From Paenibacillus sp. SY21-1 (GTDB lineage: Bacteria > Bacillota > Bacilli > Paenibacillales > Paenibacillaceae): a stretch of DNA of 64,000 nt. The DNA is taken from positions 1 to 64,000 of the forward strand of contig NZ_STGF01000012.1 in NCBI RefSeq assembly GCF_005222705.1, read 5' to 3'. The position numbers and the translations under genes are program-made. The notes below the pieces were generated by a model. It saw only the letters and a list, made by a program, of their open reading frames with translations, searched no databases and was not told the origin of the DNA. How positions within the stretch are numbered: the stretch's first letter is position 1; the number at the start of each line of letters is the position of its first letter. Positions 16,191 through 24,738 of the stretch are shown here, piece after piece.

Positions 16191-17381
16191 TCAAGCGGGG
16201 TTACGGGAGGAGCTTCTTTTAAGACGGCGCTCGTAATACAAATATACCGCCAGATACAGCACAAAAAACACGCTGGACACCAGATACATCGTCGCATAGT
16301 TCGTCTGGCTTGCCACCAGCCCCAGCAGAATCGCCCCGCTGCCGATTCCGATATCAAAGGCATTGTAGAAGGTTGCAGTCGCCACTCCCCTGCGATGCGG
16401 CTCCACCCGGTCGATAACCCAAGCCTGCAAGGCGGGAAAGATCGCGCCAAAGCCCGCGCCATAGAATACAGCCGACAACAGCAGCATAGCTGTTCCCTTG
16501 GTGAAATAAAGCATCACACAACCCACGATGCAGAACAGAGCTGCCGGAAACAGCACCCAGAAGCGTCCCTGCCGGTCAAAAATTCTGCCGCTGACAAAGC
16601 GGATCAGAAACTCGCTGATCGCGAGCGCCAGGAAGAAGTAGCCGATATTAGATACTCCCGTCTCCTTGCCGAACAACGTAATGAAGCTGATCACGCCGCC
16701 GAGCGACAGTCCGACCAGCAAGCCGAGCAAGGACGGGAGCAGCGCCTTCGGCTCCATAAGCCTGAGCAGCAGCGATGTATCGGCCAGCTTCGATTCGGCC
16801 TTGATTCGCAGTCTTTCCTCTTTCGTATCCCCTTTAACAAATGAAGTGGAGAGCACGGCTACGAGCAGAATACACGCCCCGACGATAAACAGCACATCAA
16901 ACCCGTATTGTTCCATAAGCCACACGCCAAGAAACGGGCCAAGCGAGATGGCTACCGCATTGCCTGTGCCGAAGAAGCCCATGCCTTCTCCGCGGCGCGA
17001 GGCCGGGATAATGTCGGAGACGACCGTTCCGTACAAGGTCGTCGCAATGCCGAACCCGATGCCGTGCAGAATGCGCAGCATAAGCATGAACGTAATCGTT
17101 ACTGCCGCATAGTAGCTGGCTGTGCCGATCAAGCATATGACGACGCCTGCGAGCAGCAGCGTTTTTTTGCCGAAGCGCTCAGACCACATGCCGACAAACG
17201 GACGCAGCAGCACCGCCGAATACGTAAAAAATCCGATAATCATGCCGATTTGCGCATCGGACCCGCCCTTGTCCGCAGCAAACACCGGCAGAGTCGGCAG
17301 AAGCATCTCAAGCGATAGAAATAAAAACAGGTTTGATAGCATAAGCAGCACAAACGGTTTGGTCCACAGCTTTTCTCTCAT
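16191..17381 (-). CDS. MFS transporter (12-TM drug/solute exporter type)
   Basis: A 396-residue integral membrane protein with about 12 hydrophobic helices and a charged central loop near 185-205 (KGDTKEERLRIKAESK). The loop-2 signature reads GMWSERFGKKT (about 64-74) and a second-half equivalent is SGRIFDRQGR. The motif RILHGIGFGIATT resembles motif C regions of exporters such as YwoG- or YfcJ-like carriers. The substrate cannot be told. The Shine-Dalgarno is AGAGGAAA about 9 nt ahead of the ATG. It is convergent with the PAS-GGDEF gene and has no operon partner. Confidence 0.88.
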   Translation of the reverse strand: MREKLWTKPFVLLMLSNLFLFLSLEMLLPTLPVFAADKGGSDAQIGMIIGFFTYSAVLLRPFVGMWSERFGKKTLLLAGVVICLIGTASYYAAVTITFMLMLRILHGIGFGIATTLYGTVVSDIIPASRRGEGMGFFGTGNAVAISLGPFLGVWLMEQYGFDVLFIVGACILLVAVLSTSFVKGDTKEERLRIKAESKLADTSLLLRLMEPKALLPSLLGLLVGLSLGGVISFITLFGKETGVSNIGYFFLALAISEFLIRFVSGRIFDRQGRFWVLFPAALFCIVGCVMLYFTKGTAMLLLSAVFYGAGFGAIFPALQAWVIDRVEPHRRGVATATFYNAFDIGIGSGAILLGLVASQTNYATMYLVSSVFFVLYLAVYLYYERRLKRSSSRNPA

Positions 17382-17545
17382 CCGGTCAGTTTCCTCTCCA
17401 TGTTGAACATCAATTTTCGACTGTCATTGCCTTAACCGGCAAGACGCTTCGAACAGATAACTCTAATATACAATTTCAAAATGCCGATTTATACTGGTAG
17501 TGACTAATTTTCAGGCTACGGCTATTGCAGAAATGAGGGGATCAC

Positions 17546-19093
17546 ATGGATATGCGGGCAAACAAAGAGTATACGGGCTCGCTTGAATATGCCGCTTTTC
17601 TGGCCCGGCTGCTGCGCAACTATTTATTCGGCTCCATGATAGCGGTGATAGGCGTAGGCGGCTCGCTCGTGTTCTTTACTCTTGTCGTCACCAAACGGGA
17701 GGCTGCGCTGCTCGGCGGCATCATGCTCGTCTCGATGCTTATTATGATCGGATTGGAGTTGTTCGTTTTCTTCCGCCACATCCGGCCGATCCGGCAGGCG
17801 CTTCTCCAGCCCGCCCCCTCATCCGGCGAGCTGGCAGCCGCCTACCTCCAAACGCACCGCTTCCCGATTCTGGCGGTTAAACGCACGATGCTCCCCCACT
17901 TTATGGGACTGATCGTACCGGCCGTCGCCCTCGCCCTCCTGTTCATCCAGGCTGGCTGGCTTAACCTGCCCCTCTTCTATGTTGGACTTGCCTTTGGTGT
18001 TGCCTTGATGGTTGCGAGCATGCACGCCATGATCGAGTTTTATCTGACGTCCCGGGCCATCCGTCCGATTATCGCCTTTATCCGCAACCGTCATCTGCAA
18101 CGGTTCGGCAAGGATTTGACGCTGGGCGGACAGGTGCTCGTGTCCATTCGCACCAAATTCCGGCTAAGCGCCTTCCTGATAGGCGCCCTGCCCATGCTGC
18201 TGTTCAGTCTTACCGCCCAAATCCGCCTCGATCGTATACATATAGAAGCGGCAGCCGGCTACTGGACATGGTCGCTCGTTATTTTTGTCATAGGGATCGC
18301 CTTCTCCGTCTTTGGCGCCTCGCTGCTATCGCGCAATATTGAAGCCCCGATTCAAACGATTCAAGAGGCGATGGGCAGCGTGGAAGGCGGAAACTTTGAC
18401 GTCCGCGCCGATGATGTGTATGCGGATGAATTCTCGAAGCTTGTGGCCGGCTTCAACCATATGGTCACTGGGCTGAAGGAGCGCGAACAACGCAATGCCC
18501 AGTTGCTGTCAAGTTATTTCATGACGCTCGCCGCCGCGCTTGACGCCAGAGACGCCTATACAGCCGGCCACTCTACGCGTGTAGCGGACTATTCCCTGCA
18601 AATCGGCCGATTGGCGGGTTGGTCCGAGCCGCAGCTTGAATTGCTGTACAAGACGGCGCTGCTGCACGATATCGGCAAAATCGGCGTTCGCGACGCCGTG
18701 CTGCTCAAGGAAGGCAGGTTAACCGACGAGGAGTTCGAGCAGATCAAAAAACACCCCGTACTCGGCGAGAACATTCTAAAGCAAATTGAACCTGTCGACG
18801 CTATGTCCGATTTGCTGCCCGGCGTACGCTCGCATCATGAGCGCTATGACGGAAAAGGTTATCCGGATGGGCTGATCGGCGAGGATATCCCGATGATCGG
18901 GCGCGCCATAGCCATCGCGGACGCCTTTGACGCCATGACCTCGGATCGGCCCTATCGACTAGGAATGCCCGAGGAACGCGCGCTTGCCATCCTGTCCGAG
19001 GGCCGCGGCACCCAGTGGGACCCATTGTTGACCGAGTTGTTCGTTAGAGAACGCAGCTTGAATAATCGGAATCCTGCGGCAGCTTCTTCCTGA
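17546..19093 (+). CDS. Membrane HAMP / HD-GYP phosphodiesterase
   Basis: A 515-residue protein. Six hydrophobic helices occupy about 25-275, a HAMP linker spans about 280-330 (beginning after LLSRNIEAPI), and an HD-GYP domain occupies about 335-505. Catalytic motifs are ALLHDIGKIGV (HD), the Lys in IKKHP, and HHERYDGKGYP (GYP), followed by DAFDAMTSDRPYR. c-di-GMP hydrolysis is expected, with the membrane part transmitting a signal through HAMP. The start is ATG with AGGGG 6 nt upstream. It is the second HD-GYP protein in this 10-kb stretch, with a different sensor architecture from the one at 7950. Confidence 0.92.
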   Translation: MDMRANKEYTGSLEYAAFLARLLRNYLFGSMIAVIGVGGSLVFFTLVVTKREAALLGGIMLVSMLIMIGLELFVFFRHIRPIRQALLQPAPSSGELAAAYLQTHRFPILAVKRTMLPHFMGLIVPAVALALLFIQAGWLNLPLFYVGLAFGVALMVASMHAMIEFYLTSRAIRPIIAFIRNRHLQRFGKDLTLGGQVLVSIRTKFRLSAFLIGALPMLLFSLTAQIRLDRIHIEAAAGYWTWSLVIFVIGIAFSVFGASLLSRNIEAPIQTIQEAMGSVEGGNFDVRADDVYADEFSKLVAGFNHMVTGLKEREQRNAQLLSSYFMTLAAALDARDAYTAGHSTRVADYSLQIGRLAGWSEPQLELLYKTALLHDIGKIGVRDAVLLKEGRLTDEEFEQIKKHPVLGENILKQIEPVDAMSDLLPGVRSHHERYDGKGYPDGLIGEDIPMIGRAIAIADAFDAMTSDRPYRLGMPEERALAILSEGRGTQWDPLLTELFVRERSLNNRNPAAASS

Positions 19094-19186
19094 CCCGCAC
19101 GCGGCTGCCGCCCTTCGCAGGCATTAACGGCAATACCGCGCTGCCAGCGGATATCAAAGGCGGTGATCGTTACGGCGCTTGTATCG

Positions 19187-19223
19187 AAAAAACAGAGCAA
19201 GGACAGCCCCTGTCCTTGCTCTG
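19187..19223 (-). terminator. Rho-independent terminator of the cupin gene
   Basis: Perfect 14-bp arms CAGAGCAAGGACAG and CTGTCCTTGCTCTG around CCC. On the minus strand it is followed by TTTTTT (19192-19187). Confidence 0.88.
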
Positions 19224-19298
19224 CTCGTGCATATGCGTCCGATGAGGTTGACCGTCCAAGCTTCCGAAAAGCCGGCCAACCTTCATCATGACATGTAT

Positions 19299-19760
19299 CT
19301 AGCGCTTGATTAACTTGAAATCGTCATAGTGGAATCCCGGTGCCACGACGCAGGATACGAGCACAGGCTCGTCGCCGAGCGGTCGGCACATCTGCCACTC
19401 CTTGGCCGGAACGAGCGCCTGCGGCTGCTGCCCCGCCGCCACATCCGGTCCGATAACGATTTCTTTGCGCGTATGAGGCTCCGCATCCTTGCCGCCAAGC
19501 GTCAGCAGCAGCGGACTGCCGGAATGCCACAGCCATACCTCATCCGAATAAACCGTATGCCAATCCGAGAACTCGTCCGGGTGTAGCAGAAAATAAATAG
19601 AAGAAGCGGCAAAGCGCGGCCCCGAATACGGAGCGCCAAGCACTTCTTGAGGAATCGTAAAATCGGCTTTCCAAATCTCCTTGTACCAACCGCCCTCTAC
19701 GTGCTGCTTGAGGTCCAGCGCTTGTACCAGCGGCGACAGCTGTTTCTGCAATACTCCCAT
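19299..19760 (-). CDS. Cupin_5 (DUF985) family protein
   Basis: A 153-residue single-domain cupin. The motifs HVEGGWYKEIW (about 20-30), SSIYFLLHPDEFSDWHTVYSDEVWLWHSG (about 54-81) and VAPGFHYDDF near the C-terminus are those of the DUF985 family of small double-stranded beta-helix proteins of unknown role. His, Glu and Asp residues that could bind a metal or sugar are present. The start has GAAGG 8 nt upstream. It is divergent from the small membrane protein at 20073 and ends at a perfect hairpin. Confidence 0.85.
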   Translation of the reverse strand: MGVLQKQLSPLVQALDLKQHVEGGWYKEIWKADFTIPQEVLGAPYSGPRFAASSIYFLLHPDEFSDWHTVYSDEVWLWHSGSPLLLTLGGKDAEPHTRKEIVIGPDVAAGQQPQALVPAKEWQMCRPLGDEPVLVSCVVAPGFHYDDFKLIKR

Positions 19761-20072
19761 CCCGACTACCTTCTTTCTCTGTATGTTCGAATCCTATAAG
19801 TTCAAAACGACATTTTTTCATTTTATATCGATCCTAAAGAAGCGTCAATCGGAGGTTAAAATGACCTCCTTGAGTGCATCCGCATTTTTCCACAAGTTTA
19901 ATTGAGCGCGAGCTTTGTAATTTTCAACATATAAGTTATACTTATATTAACTAACTTTTCGTATAAGAGGGTCAAAACGGCACAATGTGTTGAATATCCT
20001 TTTATAGACTTGCACTCATCGTTCGCTGCTTCCCATGATTCAGCAACTTGAGCGCCAAAGGAGGGTGAACAG
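19761..20072. other. Divergent intergenic region between cupin and small membrane protein genes
   Basis: Holds the ATATAAGT palindrome at 19929-19947 and a GGAGGT/ACCTCC inverted repeat near 19850-19868. GGAGG there is followed by an ATG opening a 14-codon frame (19861-19905). I do not call that frame a gene. No other structure is seen. Confidence 0.5.
19929..19947. promoter_or_regulatory. 8-bp palindrome ATATAAGT / ACTTATAT (candidate operator)
   Basis: Perfect arms separated by TAT, about 125 bp upstream of the small membrane protein gene. The same half-site with a wider spacer lies upstream of khtT (20530-20564), and a related one is at 2368-2388. Confidence 0.45.
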
Positions 20073-20441
20073 ATGAACTACAACTTATACGTTCTCGGCC
20101 GATTTTGCCGCAACCGCATGATGAATGCGATGATTATCGTCCCGCTGCTTTTTGCTGCGCTGTTCGCCTACCAGGCGGGCAATACGTTTGAGTTAGCCGC
20201 GGGCACAAGCCGCATCGTTAATCCCGTATCCAGATCAGCCTTCGCGATCCAGAACAAGCAGAATACGAAGCAGACACATCTGTGGCCGATTAAACAAAGG
20301 TCCATTGTTTTTGTACGTTCGCTCACACAGCTCTATATGCTGCCGAGCTTGCTTATGCGCGAGTTTCACACGGCTGTCCCCCAGCGCATGCGGGAACTAT
20401 TCATGGCCCCGATTAAATTCACCTCCCATTTTGTTGGTTAG
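20073..20441 (+). CDS. Small single-pass membrane protein, unknown function
   Basis: A 122-residue protein with one clear membrane helix near the N-terminus (MMNAMIIVPLLFAALFAYQAG, about 16-36) and a basic, Gln- and Arg-rich remainder with a weak amphipathic stretch. I do not recognise a family. A near-ideal AAAGGAGGGTG 6-8 nt ahead of the ATG supports real translation. The KhtTU genes of B. subtilis are preceded by a small gene (khtS), and this one sits in a similar place, but I see no sequence reason to equate them, and a dispersed repeat separates it from khtT. Confidence 0.6.
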   Translation: MNYNLYVLGRFCRNRMMNAMIIVPLLFAALFAYQAGNTFELAAGTSRIVNPVSRSAFAIQNKQNTKQTHLWPIKQRSIVFVRSLTQLYMLPSLLMREFHTAVPQRMRELFMAPIKFTSHFVG

Positions 20442-20465
20442 CTTTCTTATTTTGTTAGCACACTA

Positions 20466-20520
20466 ACAAGCAAACGGCTGAAGCCGTATATGGCGGTAAG
20501 GCTGACGTTGCTTGCAGAAA
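20466..20520. repeat. Dispersed intergenic repeat, copy E
   Basis: AGCAAACGGCTGAAGCCGT, TGGCGGTAAGGCTGACGTT and GCTTGCAG blocks match copies D and F. It is placed between the small membrane protein gene and khtT. Confidence 0.6.
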
Positions 20521-20529
20521 GATAAACCG

Positions 20530-20564
20530 GAATATAAGTACCACATTTATCATGACTTATATTC
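20530..20564. promoter_or_regulatory. 10-bp inverted repeat GAATATAAGT / ACTTATATTC upstream of khtT
   Basis: Perfect 10-bp arms with a 15-nt spacer, ending 22 bp before the khtT start. The arms share ATATAAGT with the palindrome at 19929-19947. It could bind a dimeric regulator or form an RNA hairpin in the leader. Confidence 0.5.
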
Positions 20565-20586
20565 AACAAAAGAGGAGGCACACTCA

Positions 20587-21078
20587 ATGAATATTCGTGA
20601 ATCAGACCTGCCCGGCATCGGGCGTAAATATCAGCTTATGACAAGAAGCGGCGACAAGTTCGTTGTCATCATCCATGACGACGGCCGCCGTGAGATGTAC
20701 CATTTCGACTACGAGGACCCGGATGACAGCATCTCCATGGTTACGCTTGAGGATGAGGAGGCTCGCCAGATCGCTGCGATTCTCGGCGGGATGACCTACA
20801 AGCCTAAAGCGCTCGAGACGATCGAGGTCGCATTGGACGATTTGACCATTGAATGGTACAAAATCGAGCCTAACGCCGCTTGCATCGGGAAAACGATCGG
20901 CGAATGCAACATCCGCCAGTCCACAGGCGCAACAATTATTGCCGCCGTCGAAAAAGAAGCAAAGCATATTACGCCTGGCCCCGACTATGTTTTCAAAGCA
21001 GACACCACCCTTATCGTTGCAGGGGAAAGGCAGAATTTAAAGCTGCTTAAGCTCATGCTGCAAAATGGGAGCCGTTAA
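20587..21078 (+). CDS. khtT: KhtT-like regulatory subunit of K+/H+ antiporter (RCK_C/TrkA-C domain)
   Basis: A 163-residue cytoplasmic protein. Its N-terminal part ([36 protein letters not shown], shown here in two pieces of motif: [11 protein letters not shown] and [11 protein letters not shown]) is typical of KhtT/YhaT. The C-terminal RCK_C domain (about 75-163) binds ligand (c-di-AMP in B. subtilis KhtT) and gates the antiporter. The start is ATG 20587 with AGAGGAGG 8 nt upstream. It is followed after 2 bp by khtU, so the two are translated together. The function is known from the family and inferred here. Confidence 0.85.
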   Translation: MNIRESDLPGIGRKYQLMTRSGDKFVVIIHDDGRREMYHFDYEDPDDSISMVTLEDEEARQIAAILGGMTYKPKALETIEVALDDLTIEWYKIEPNAACIGKTIGECNIRQSTGATIIAAVEKEAKHITPGPDYVFKADTTLIVAGERQNLKLLKLMLQNGSR

Positions 21079-21080
21079 TT

Positions 21081-22322
21081 ATGGATCACATGGTGCTGGA
21101 AATCGGTCTTGCTGTCGTTCTAATCGCCTTAGTCGGGCTCTTGGCATCTAAAGTTCGGTTTTCCGTCATCCCGTTTTACATTTTGATCGGCATGGCCGTA
21201 GGTCCACATGCGCCGCATATCGGCATTCTGGACTTCCGGTTCATTCACAGCGCAGAGCTCATTGAATTTATGGGACGGCTCGGGGTACTTTTCCTGCTGT
21301 TCTATTTAGGTCTGGAGTTTTCTGTCGGCCGGTTAATGAAATCGGGTCGCAATATTGCGGTTGGCGGAACGATCTATATTCTTATCAACTTCTCGCTTGG
21401 TTTGTTTTTCGGCTGGGCCAACGGCTTCCCCGTCGCCGAAACGATGGTGATTGCCGGTATTACTACGATCTCCTCCAGCGCCATCGTCGCGAAGGTGCTT
21501 GTCGATTTGAAGCGTACCGCCAACCCGGAGACTGAAATGATTCTGGGCATTATCATGTTCGAGGATATTTTCCTCGCCGTCTACATTTCCGTGCTTTCCG
21601 GTCTTGTACTCAGCGACTCCTCCTCGCTCGGCGGCGTGCTTCTGTCAGCCTCCTACGCGCTTGGCTTTATGCTGATATTCCTGATCGTTGGGCGCAAAGC
21701 GGCTCCTCTGCTCAACAAAATCTTTAACATTCGCTCCAATGAGCTTTTCTTGCTGCTGGTGTTCGGCGTTCTGTTCCTGGTGGCAGGCTTCTCGGAGACG
21801 ATTCATGTCGCAGAAGCGATCGGAGCTTTGCTCGTCGGCCTAGTCTTGGCCGAAACGGTTCATATGAAACGGATCGAGCATATGATTCTGCCATTCCGCG
21901 ATTTCTTCGGGGCGCTGTTCTTCTTCAGCTTCGGTCTGACGATCGACCCGTTCGCGCTCGGCGGCGCAGTATGGCTGTCGCTTGGCGCAGTCGCGATAAC
22001 GTTGTTCGGCAACTTCCTGGCCGGCATGCTCGCAGGCAAAAGCGCGGGTCTGTCTCCCAAGGCGTCGTCCAACATCGGTCTGACGATCGTATCGCGCGGC
22101 GAGTTCTCGATCATAATGGCCAACCTCGGCAAAGCGGGCGGCCTGATGGAGCTGCTCCAGCCGTTCGCAGCGCTGTATGTCCTTATCCTTGCCATTCTTG
22201 GTCCGCTGCTGACGAAGGAGTCCAAGCTCGTCTACAATGTGCTGAACAAGGTGTTCAGATGGGAAAAAGGCAAGAAGAAGAAGTCGCCACAGCCGCCCAA
22301 AGAACCGGCGGAAGGCGGATAA
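21081..22322 (+). CDS. khtU: KhtU-like K+/H+ antiporter (CPA2 family)
   Basis: A 413-residue membrane protein with about 12-13 helices and a basic C-terminal tail (KGKKKKSPQPPKE). CPA2 features include FLLFYLGLEFSV (about 73-84), TTISSSAIVAKVL (about 133-145), the acidic pore-type segment IIMFEDIFLAV (about 157-167) and SRGEFSIIMA (about 336-345). It exports K+ in exchange for protons, controlled by the KhtT subunit encoded just upstream. It has no RCK domain of its own, consistent with a two-subunit system. A perfect terminator follows. Confidence 0.87.
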   Translation: MDHMVLEIGLAVVLIALVGLLASKVRFSVIPFYILIGMAVGPHAPHIGILDFRFIHSAELIEFMGRLGVLFLLFYLGLEFSVGRLMKSGRNIAVGGTIYILINFSLGLFFGWANGFPVAETMVIAGITTISSSAIVAKVLVDLKRTANPETEMILGIIMFEDIFLAVYISVLSGLVLSDSSSLGGVLLSASYALGFMLIFLIVGRKAAPLLNKIFNIRSNELFLLLVFGVLFLVAGFSETIHVAEAIGALLVGLVLAETVHMKRIEHMILPFRDFFGALFFFSFGLTIDPFALGGAVWLSLGAVAITLFGNFLAGMLAGKSAGLSPKASSNIGLTIVSRGEFSIIMANLGKAGGLMELLQPFAALYVLILAILGPLLTKESKLVYNVLNKVFRWEKGKKKKSPQPPKEPAEGG

Positions 22323-22335
22323 ACGAATCTAGCAA

Positions 22336-22370
22336 ACCAGCCTGGCATTATTGCCAGGCTGGTTTTTTTA
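22336..22370 (+). terminator. Rho-independent terminator of khtTU
   Basis: AACCAGCCTGGCA and TGCCAGGCTGGTT perfect 13-bp arms, short loop, then T7. Confidence 0.93.
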
Positions 22371-22436
22371 TGTAGGAGCTCGGACACAGCTCCAGCCGTC
22401 TATTCGTCCGTTTTGCCGTTCCTGATCGATTCCCGT

Positions 22437-22465
22437 TTGTCACCTGCCTGCCTCTCCGATATAAT
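22437..22465 (+). promoter_or_regulatory. Sigma-A promoter of the two-component/ABC cluster
   Basis: TTGTCA (22437-22442), 17-bp spacer, TATAAT (22460-22465), about 45 bp upstream of the response regulator start. Confidence 0.7.
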
Positions 22466-22509
22466 CGAAGCCATATAGGCCATTACGATATGGAGAGGAG
22501 CTGTAAGCA

Positions 22510-23184
22510 TTGGGCGCTTCCTTGCTGTATATAGAGGACGATCATGAAATCGGAAGGCTCGTCAGCGAGCATTTAAAAAAACAGAGCTATGAGGTGAACT
22601 GGGTCACGAGCGGCGAGCGGGCGCTGGAGGAAGCCGAGGGCTGCCGGCTCGTCATTCTGGACGTCATGCTGCCCGGACTAGACGGCTTTACCGTGGGACA
22701 GCGGTTAAAAAAAAGGCTGCCTGACGTGCCGATTCTTATGCTCTCTGCGCGAACCTCGATCGATGACAAGCTGCAAGGATTGCAGTTCGCCGACGATTAC
22801 TTGACGAAGCCCTTTCATCCGGACGAATTAACCGCACGGATCGAGGTGCTGCTGCGCCGGACCGGCCCTCGCGATGCGCAGCCGCTGGTTATCAAGCATC
22901 TGCGCGTTTTCGAGCAGCAAAATCGGGTCGAGCATGCCGATTCCGGCGAGGAAATTATACTGACGGGCAAGCAGTTTCATATTTTCAGCTACTTGCTGCG
23001 CCATCTCGGGCAGATTTTGACCAAGGAACAAATTTACGAGGGGGTATGGGGGGAACCTTACATAGACGGCGATAAAACACTGAACGTGCATATCCGTTAT
23101 CTGAGAGAGAAAATGGAGCGTGATCCCGCCAATCCCGAAATCATCGAAACGGTGCGAGGCATCGGCTTTCGGGTACGCAAATGA
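22510..23184 (+). CDS. OmpR-family response regulator of an antimicrobial-peptide-type ABC module
   Basis: A 224-residue regulator. The receiver domain (1-115) has E9/D10/D11, the phospho-Asp in VILDVMLPGLDG (about 52) and Lys in LTKPF. The winged helix (about 130-222) ends KTLNVHIRYLREKME and GIGFRVRK. The start is TTG 22510 with GGAGAGGAG 9 nt upstream. It overlaps the kinase gene by 4 bp (ATGA). A perfect 11-bp tandem repeat ahead of the ABC genes (24662-24683) is its likely binding site. Confidence 0.92.
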   Translation: MGASLLYIEDDHEIGRLVSEHLKKQSYEVNWVTSGERALEEAEGCRLVILDVMLPGLDGFTVGQRLKKRLPDVPILMLSARTSIDDKLQGLQFADDYLTKPFHPDELTARIEVLLRRTGPRDAQPLVIKHLRVFEQQNRVEHADSGEEIILTGKQFHIFSYLLRHLGQILTKEQIYEGVWGEPYIDGDKTLNVHIRYLREKMERDPANPEIIETVRGIGFRVRK

Positions 23185-24650
23185 GCCGACGCATTACGAC
23201 AAGAGAACCGGCCGCAAAACGCCGCTTCCGGCTTCGGGGACGAAGGTCTCGGGCAGAAAATAGCGACAGCGGCAAACGATTTCGCCAGACGCTTATGTCG
23301 CGGTACATGCTTATCATCTTTTGTGCCTTTTGCTTTGTGCCCGTTATCTTTCCTTTGTTCTCCGTGCTGTATCTGGTGATCAGCTCCCAGTTGTCGACTC
23401 CCTCCGACTATTTGAAGTACGGAACCGCCTCGGATCTGGAAACGATGTGGCACCGGGAAGCTGCGGAGCTCGCAGCAGGCGGGCCGGAAGCCATCAAACA
23501 AAGGCTCTATGAGCTCAAGCGCCTCTATCCGGAGGCATCGATCTTCTGGGTGAATGCGGAGGGCCGGACGAGCTTGCAGCTTCCCGAGCAGGCGCAGCTG
23601 CCCGTGCAGTGGTCAGTAACGGATGCGATTCAGTTTATGAAAAAAAATACTTACGGCGATCCGTTTACGGTGCTTGCCTTTATCGGACAGCCGGATGCGG
23701 ACTATTCGGGCTTTATGTCCATTCAAATGCCGCGCTCGATCATTCAGATTAATTCTCCGATTGGATCGGATACGCCCTATTTTATTGGCTTTGTTTTTCT
23801 GATGTTCATGTTTTTCATTACGCTTTCCCTGCTGTTCTTCCGCAGTATTCGGCGCAGACTGCTCAGACTGCAGGCAGCTATGGCCGTTCAAAGCGATAAC
23901 GGGCTTCCCGAGCCGATCGTTGTGACCAGACAGGATGAAATCGGGCAGCTGGAGGAATCGTTTAATCAAATGATCGAGCAGCTTGCCGACAGCCGCGGAC
24001 GCGAGCAGGCGGAAACGCAGCTGCGCAAGCAGCTGATCGCCAATCTGTCCCACGATCTGCGGACTCCGCTTACTGTCATGAATAGCCATGTATACACGCT
24101 CCGCAGCGAGCCGCTAAGCGAACCGGCGCAGGCCGCCGTTCGTCAGATTGAGCAAAAAATCAGCAGTATCGGCGATTTGATGGACAATCTGCTCACCTAT
24201 ACGTTAATGACGAGCGGACGCTATCCGCTGAAGCTGGAGGAGCTGGATATGCTTCGCCTGGTAAGGGAAAGCGCAGCCTCCTGGTATCCGCTCTGGGAGC
24301 AGGCCGGCATCGTGCCGGACATCGAGCTTCCCGAAGAGACGGTCGTCTGGACGCTGGACAAGCAAGGCTTCCGGCGCATTCTGGACAATCTGTTTCAGAA
24401 CGTCGTTCGCCACGCGCAGGCTGGCGGCCATATCGCCATCGCCTTCGCTCCCCGGGAAGCAGGAGAACCGCTTGCGGGAAGCGCGCTCGTTATCAGCGAC
24501 CGCGGTCCCGGCATCCAAGACGAAAAGGCCGGCAAAGGCGCTGGAATCGGACTGGCTATCGTCGATTATCTCGTACAGGAGATGAATCTGGCCATTGAAA
24601 CGCATAGCTCGGAGCAGGGGACCCGCTTTCTAATCTACACCAAGCGTTAA
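23181..24650 (+). CDS. Two-TM sensor histidine kinase
   Basis: A 489-residue kinase. A long basic N-terminus (1-35, rich in Arg) is followed by helix 1 (about 42-70), an extracellular domain of about 120 residues, helix 2 (about 195-218) and a HAMP-like linker. The H-box is LIANLSHDLRTPLTV (about 282-296), the N-box DNLFQNVVRHAQAGG and the G-boxes SDRGPGI and GAGIGLAIVDYL. The sensor loop is longer than in BceS-type kinases, so direct ligand sensing is possible. It is translationally coupled to the regulator. The signal is unknown; the linked transporter suggests a peptide antibiotic. Confidence 0.9.
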   Translation: MSRRITTREPAAKRRFRLRGRRSRAENSDSGKRFRQTLMSRYMLIIFCAFCFVPVIFPLFSVLYLVISSQLSTPSDYLKYGTASDLETMWHREAAELAAGGPEAIKQRLYELKRLYPEASIFWVNAEGRTSLQLPEQAQLPVQWSVTDAIQFMKKNTYGDPFTVLAFIGQPDADYSGFMSIQMPRSIIQINSPIGSDTPYFIGFVFLMFMFFITLSLLFFRSIRRRLLRLQAAMAVQSDNGLPEPIVVTRQDEIGQLEESFNQMIEQLADSRGREQAETQLRKQLIANLSHDLRTPLTVMNSHVYTLRSEPLSEPAQAAVRQIEQKISSIGDLMDNLLTYTLMTSGRYPLKLEELDMLRLVRESAASWYPLWEQAGIVPDIELPEETVVWTLDKQGFRRILDNLFQNVVRHAQAGGHIAIAFAPREAGEPLAGSALVISDRGPGIQDEKAGKGAGIGLAIVDYLVQEMNLAIETHSSEQGTRFLIYTKR

Positions 24651-24661
24651 GCACAGCCGCG

Positions 24662-24719
24662 AATTTTAAACTAATTTTAAACTTGCGTCCCGTTTCCTTT
24701 AACCTTGAGCCGGTATAGT
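24662..24719 (+). promoter_or_regulatory. 11-bp tandem direct repeat and -10 box ahead of the ABC genes
   Basis: AATTTTAAACT occurs twice without a gap (24662-24672 and 24673-24683), which is the one-helical-turn spacing used by OmpR-family regulators. A TATAGT -10 hexamer (24714-24719) lies 30 bp after it, with no good -35 box, as expected for an activated promoter. Confidence 0.6.
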
Positions 24720-24738
24720 CATCTCAGAGGTGATGACA

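Noticed and set aside
19861..19905. 14-codon frame behind GGAGGT
   Set aside because: Too short, no downstream gene in reach for a leader peptide, and the GGAGGT is part of a small inverted repeat.
20073..20441. Identification of the small membrane protein as KhtS
   Set aside because: Only position suggests it. No sequence similarity could be judged and a dispersed repeat separates it from khtT.
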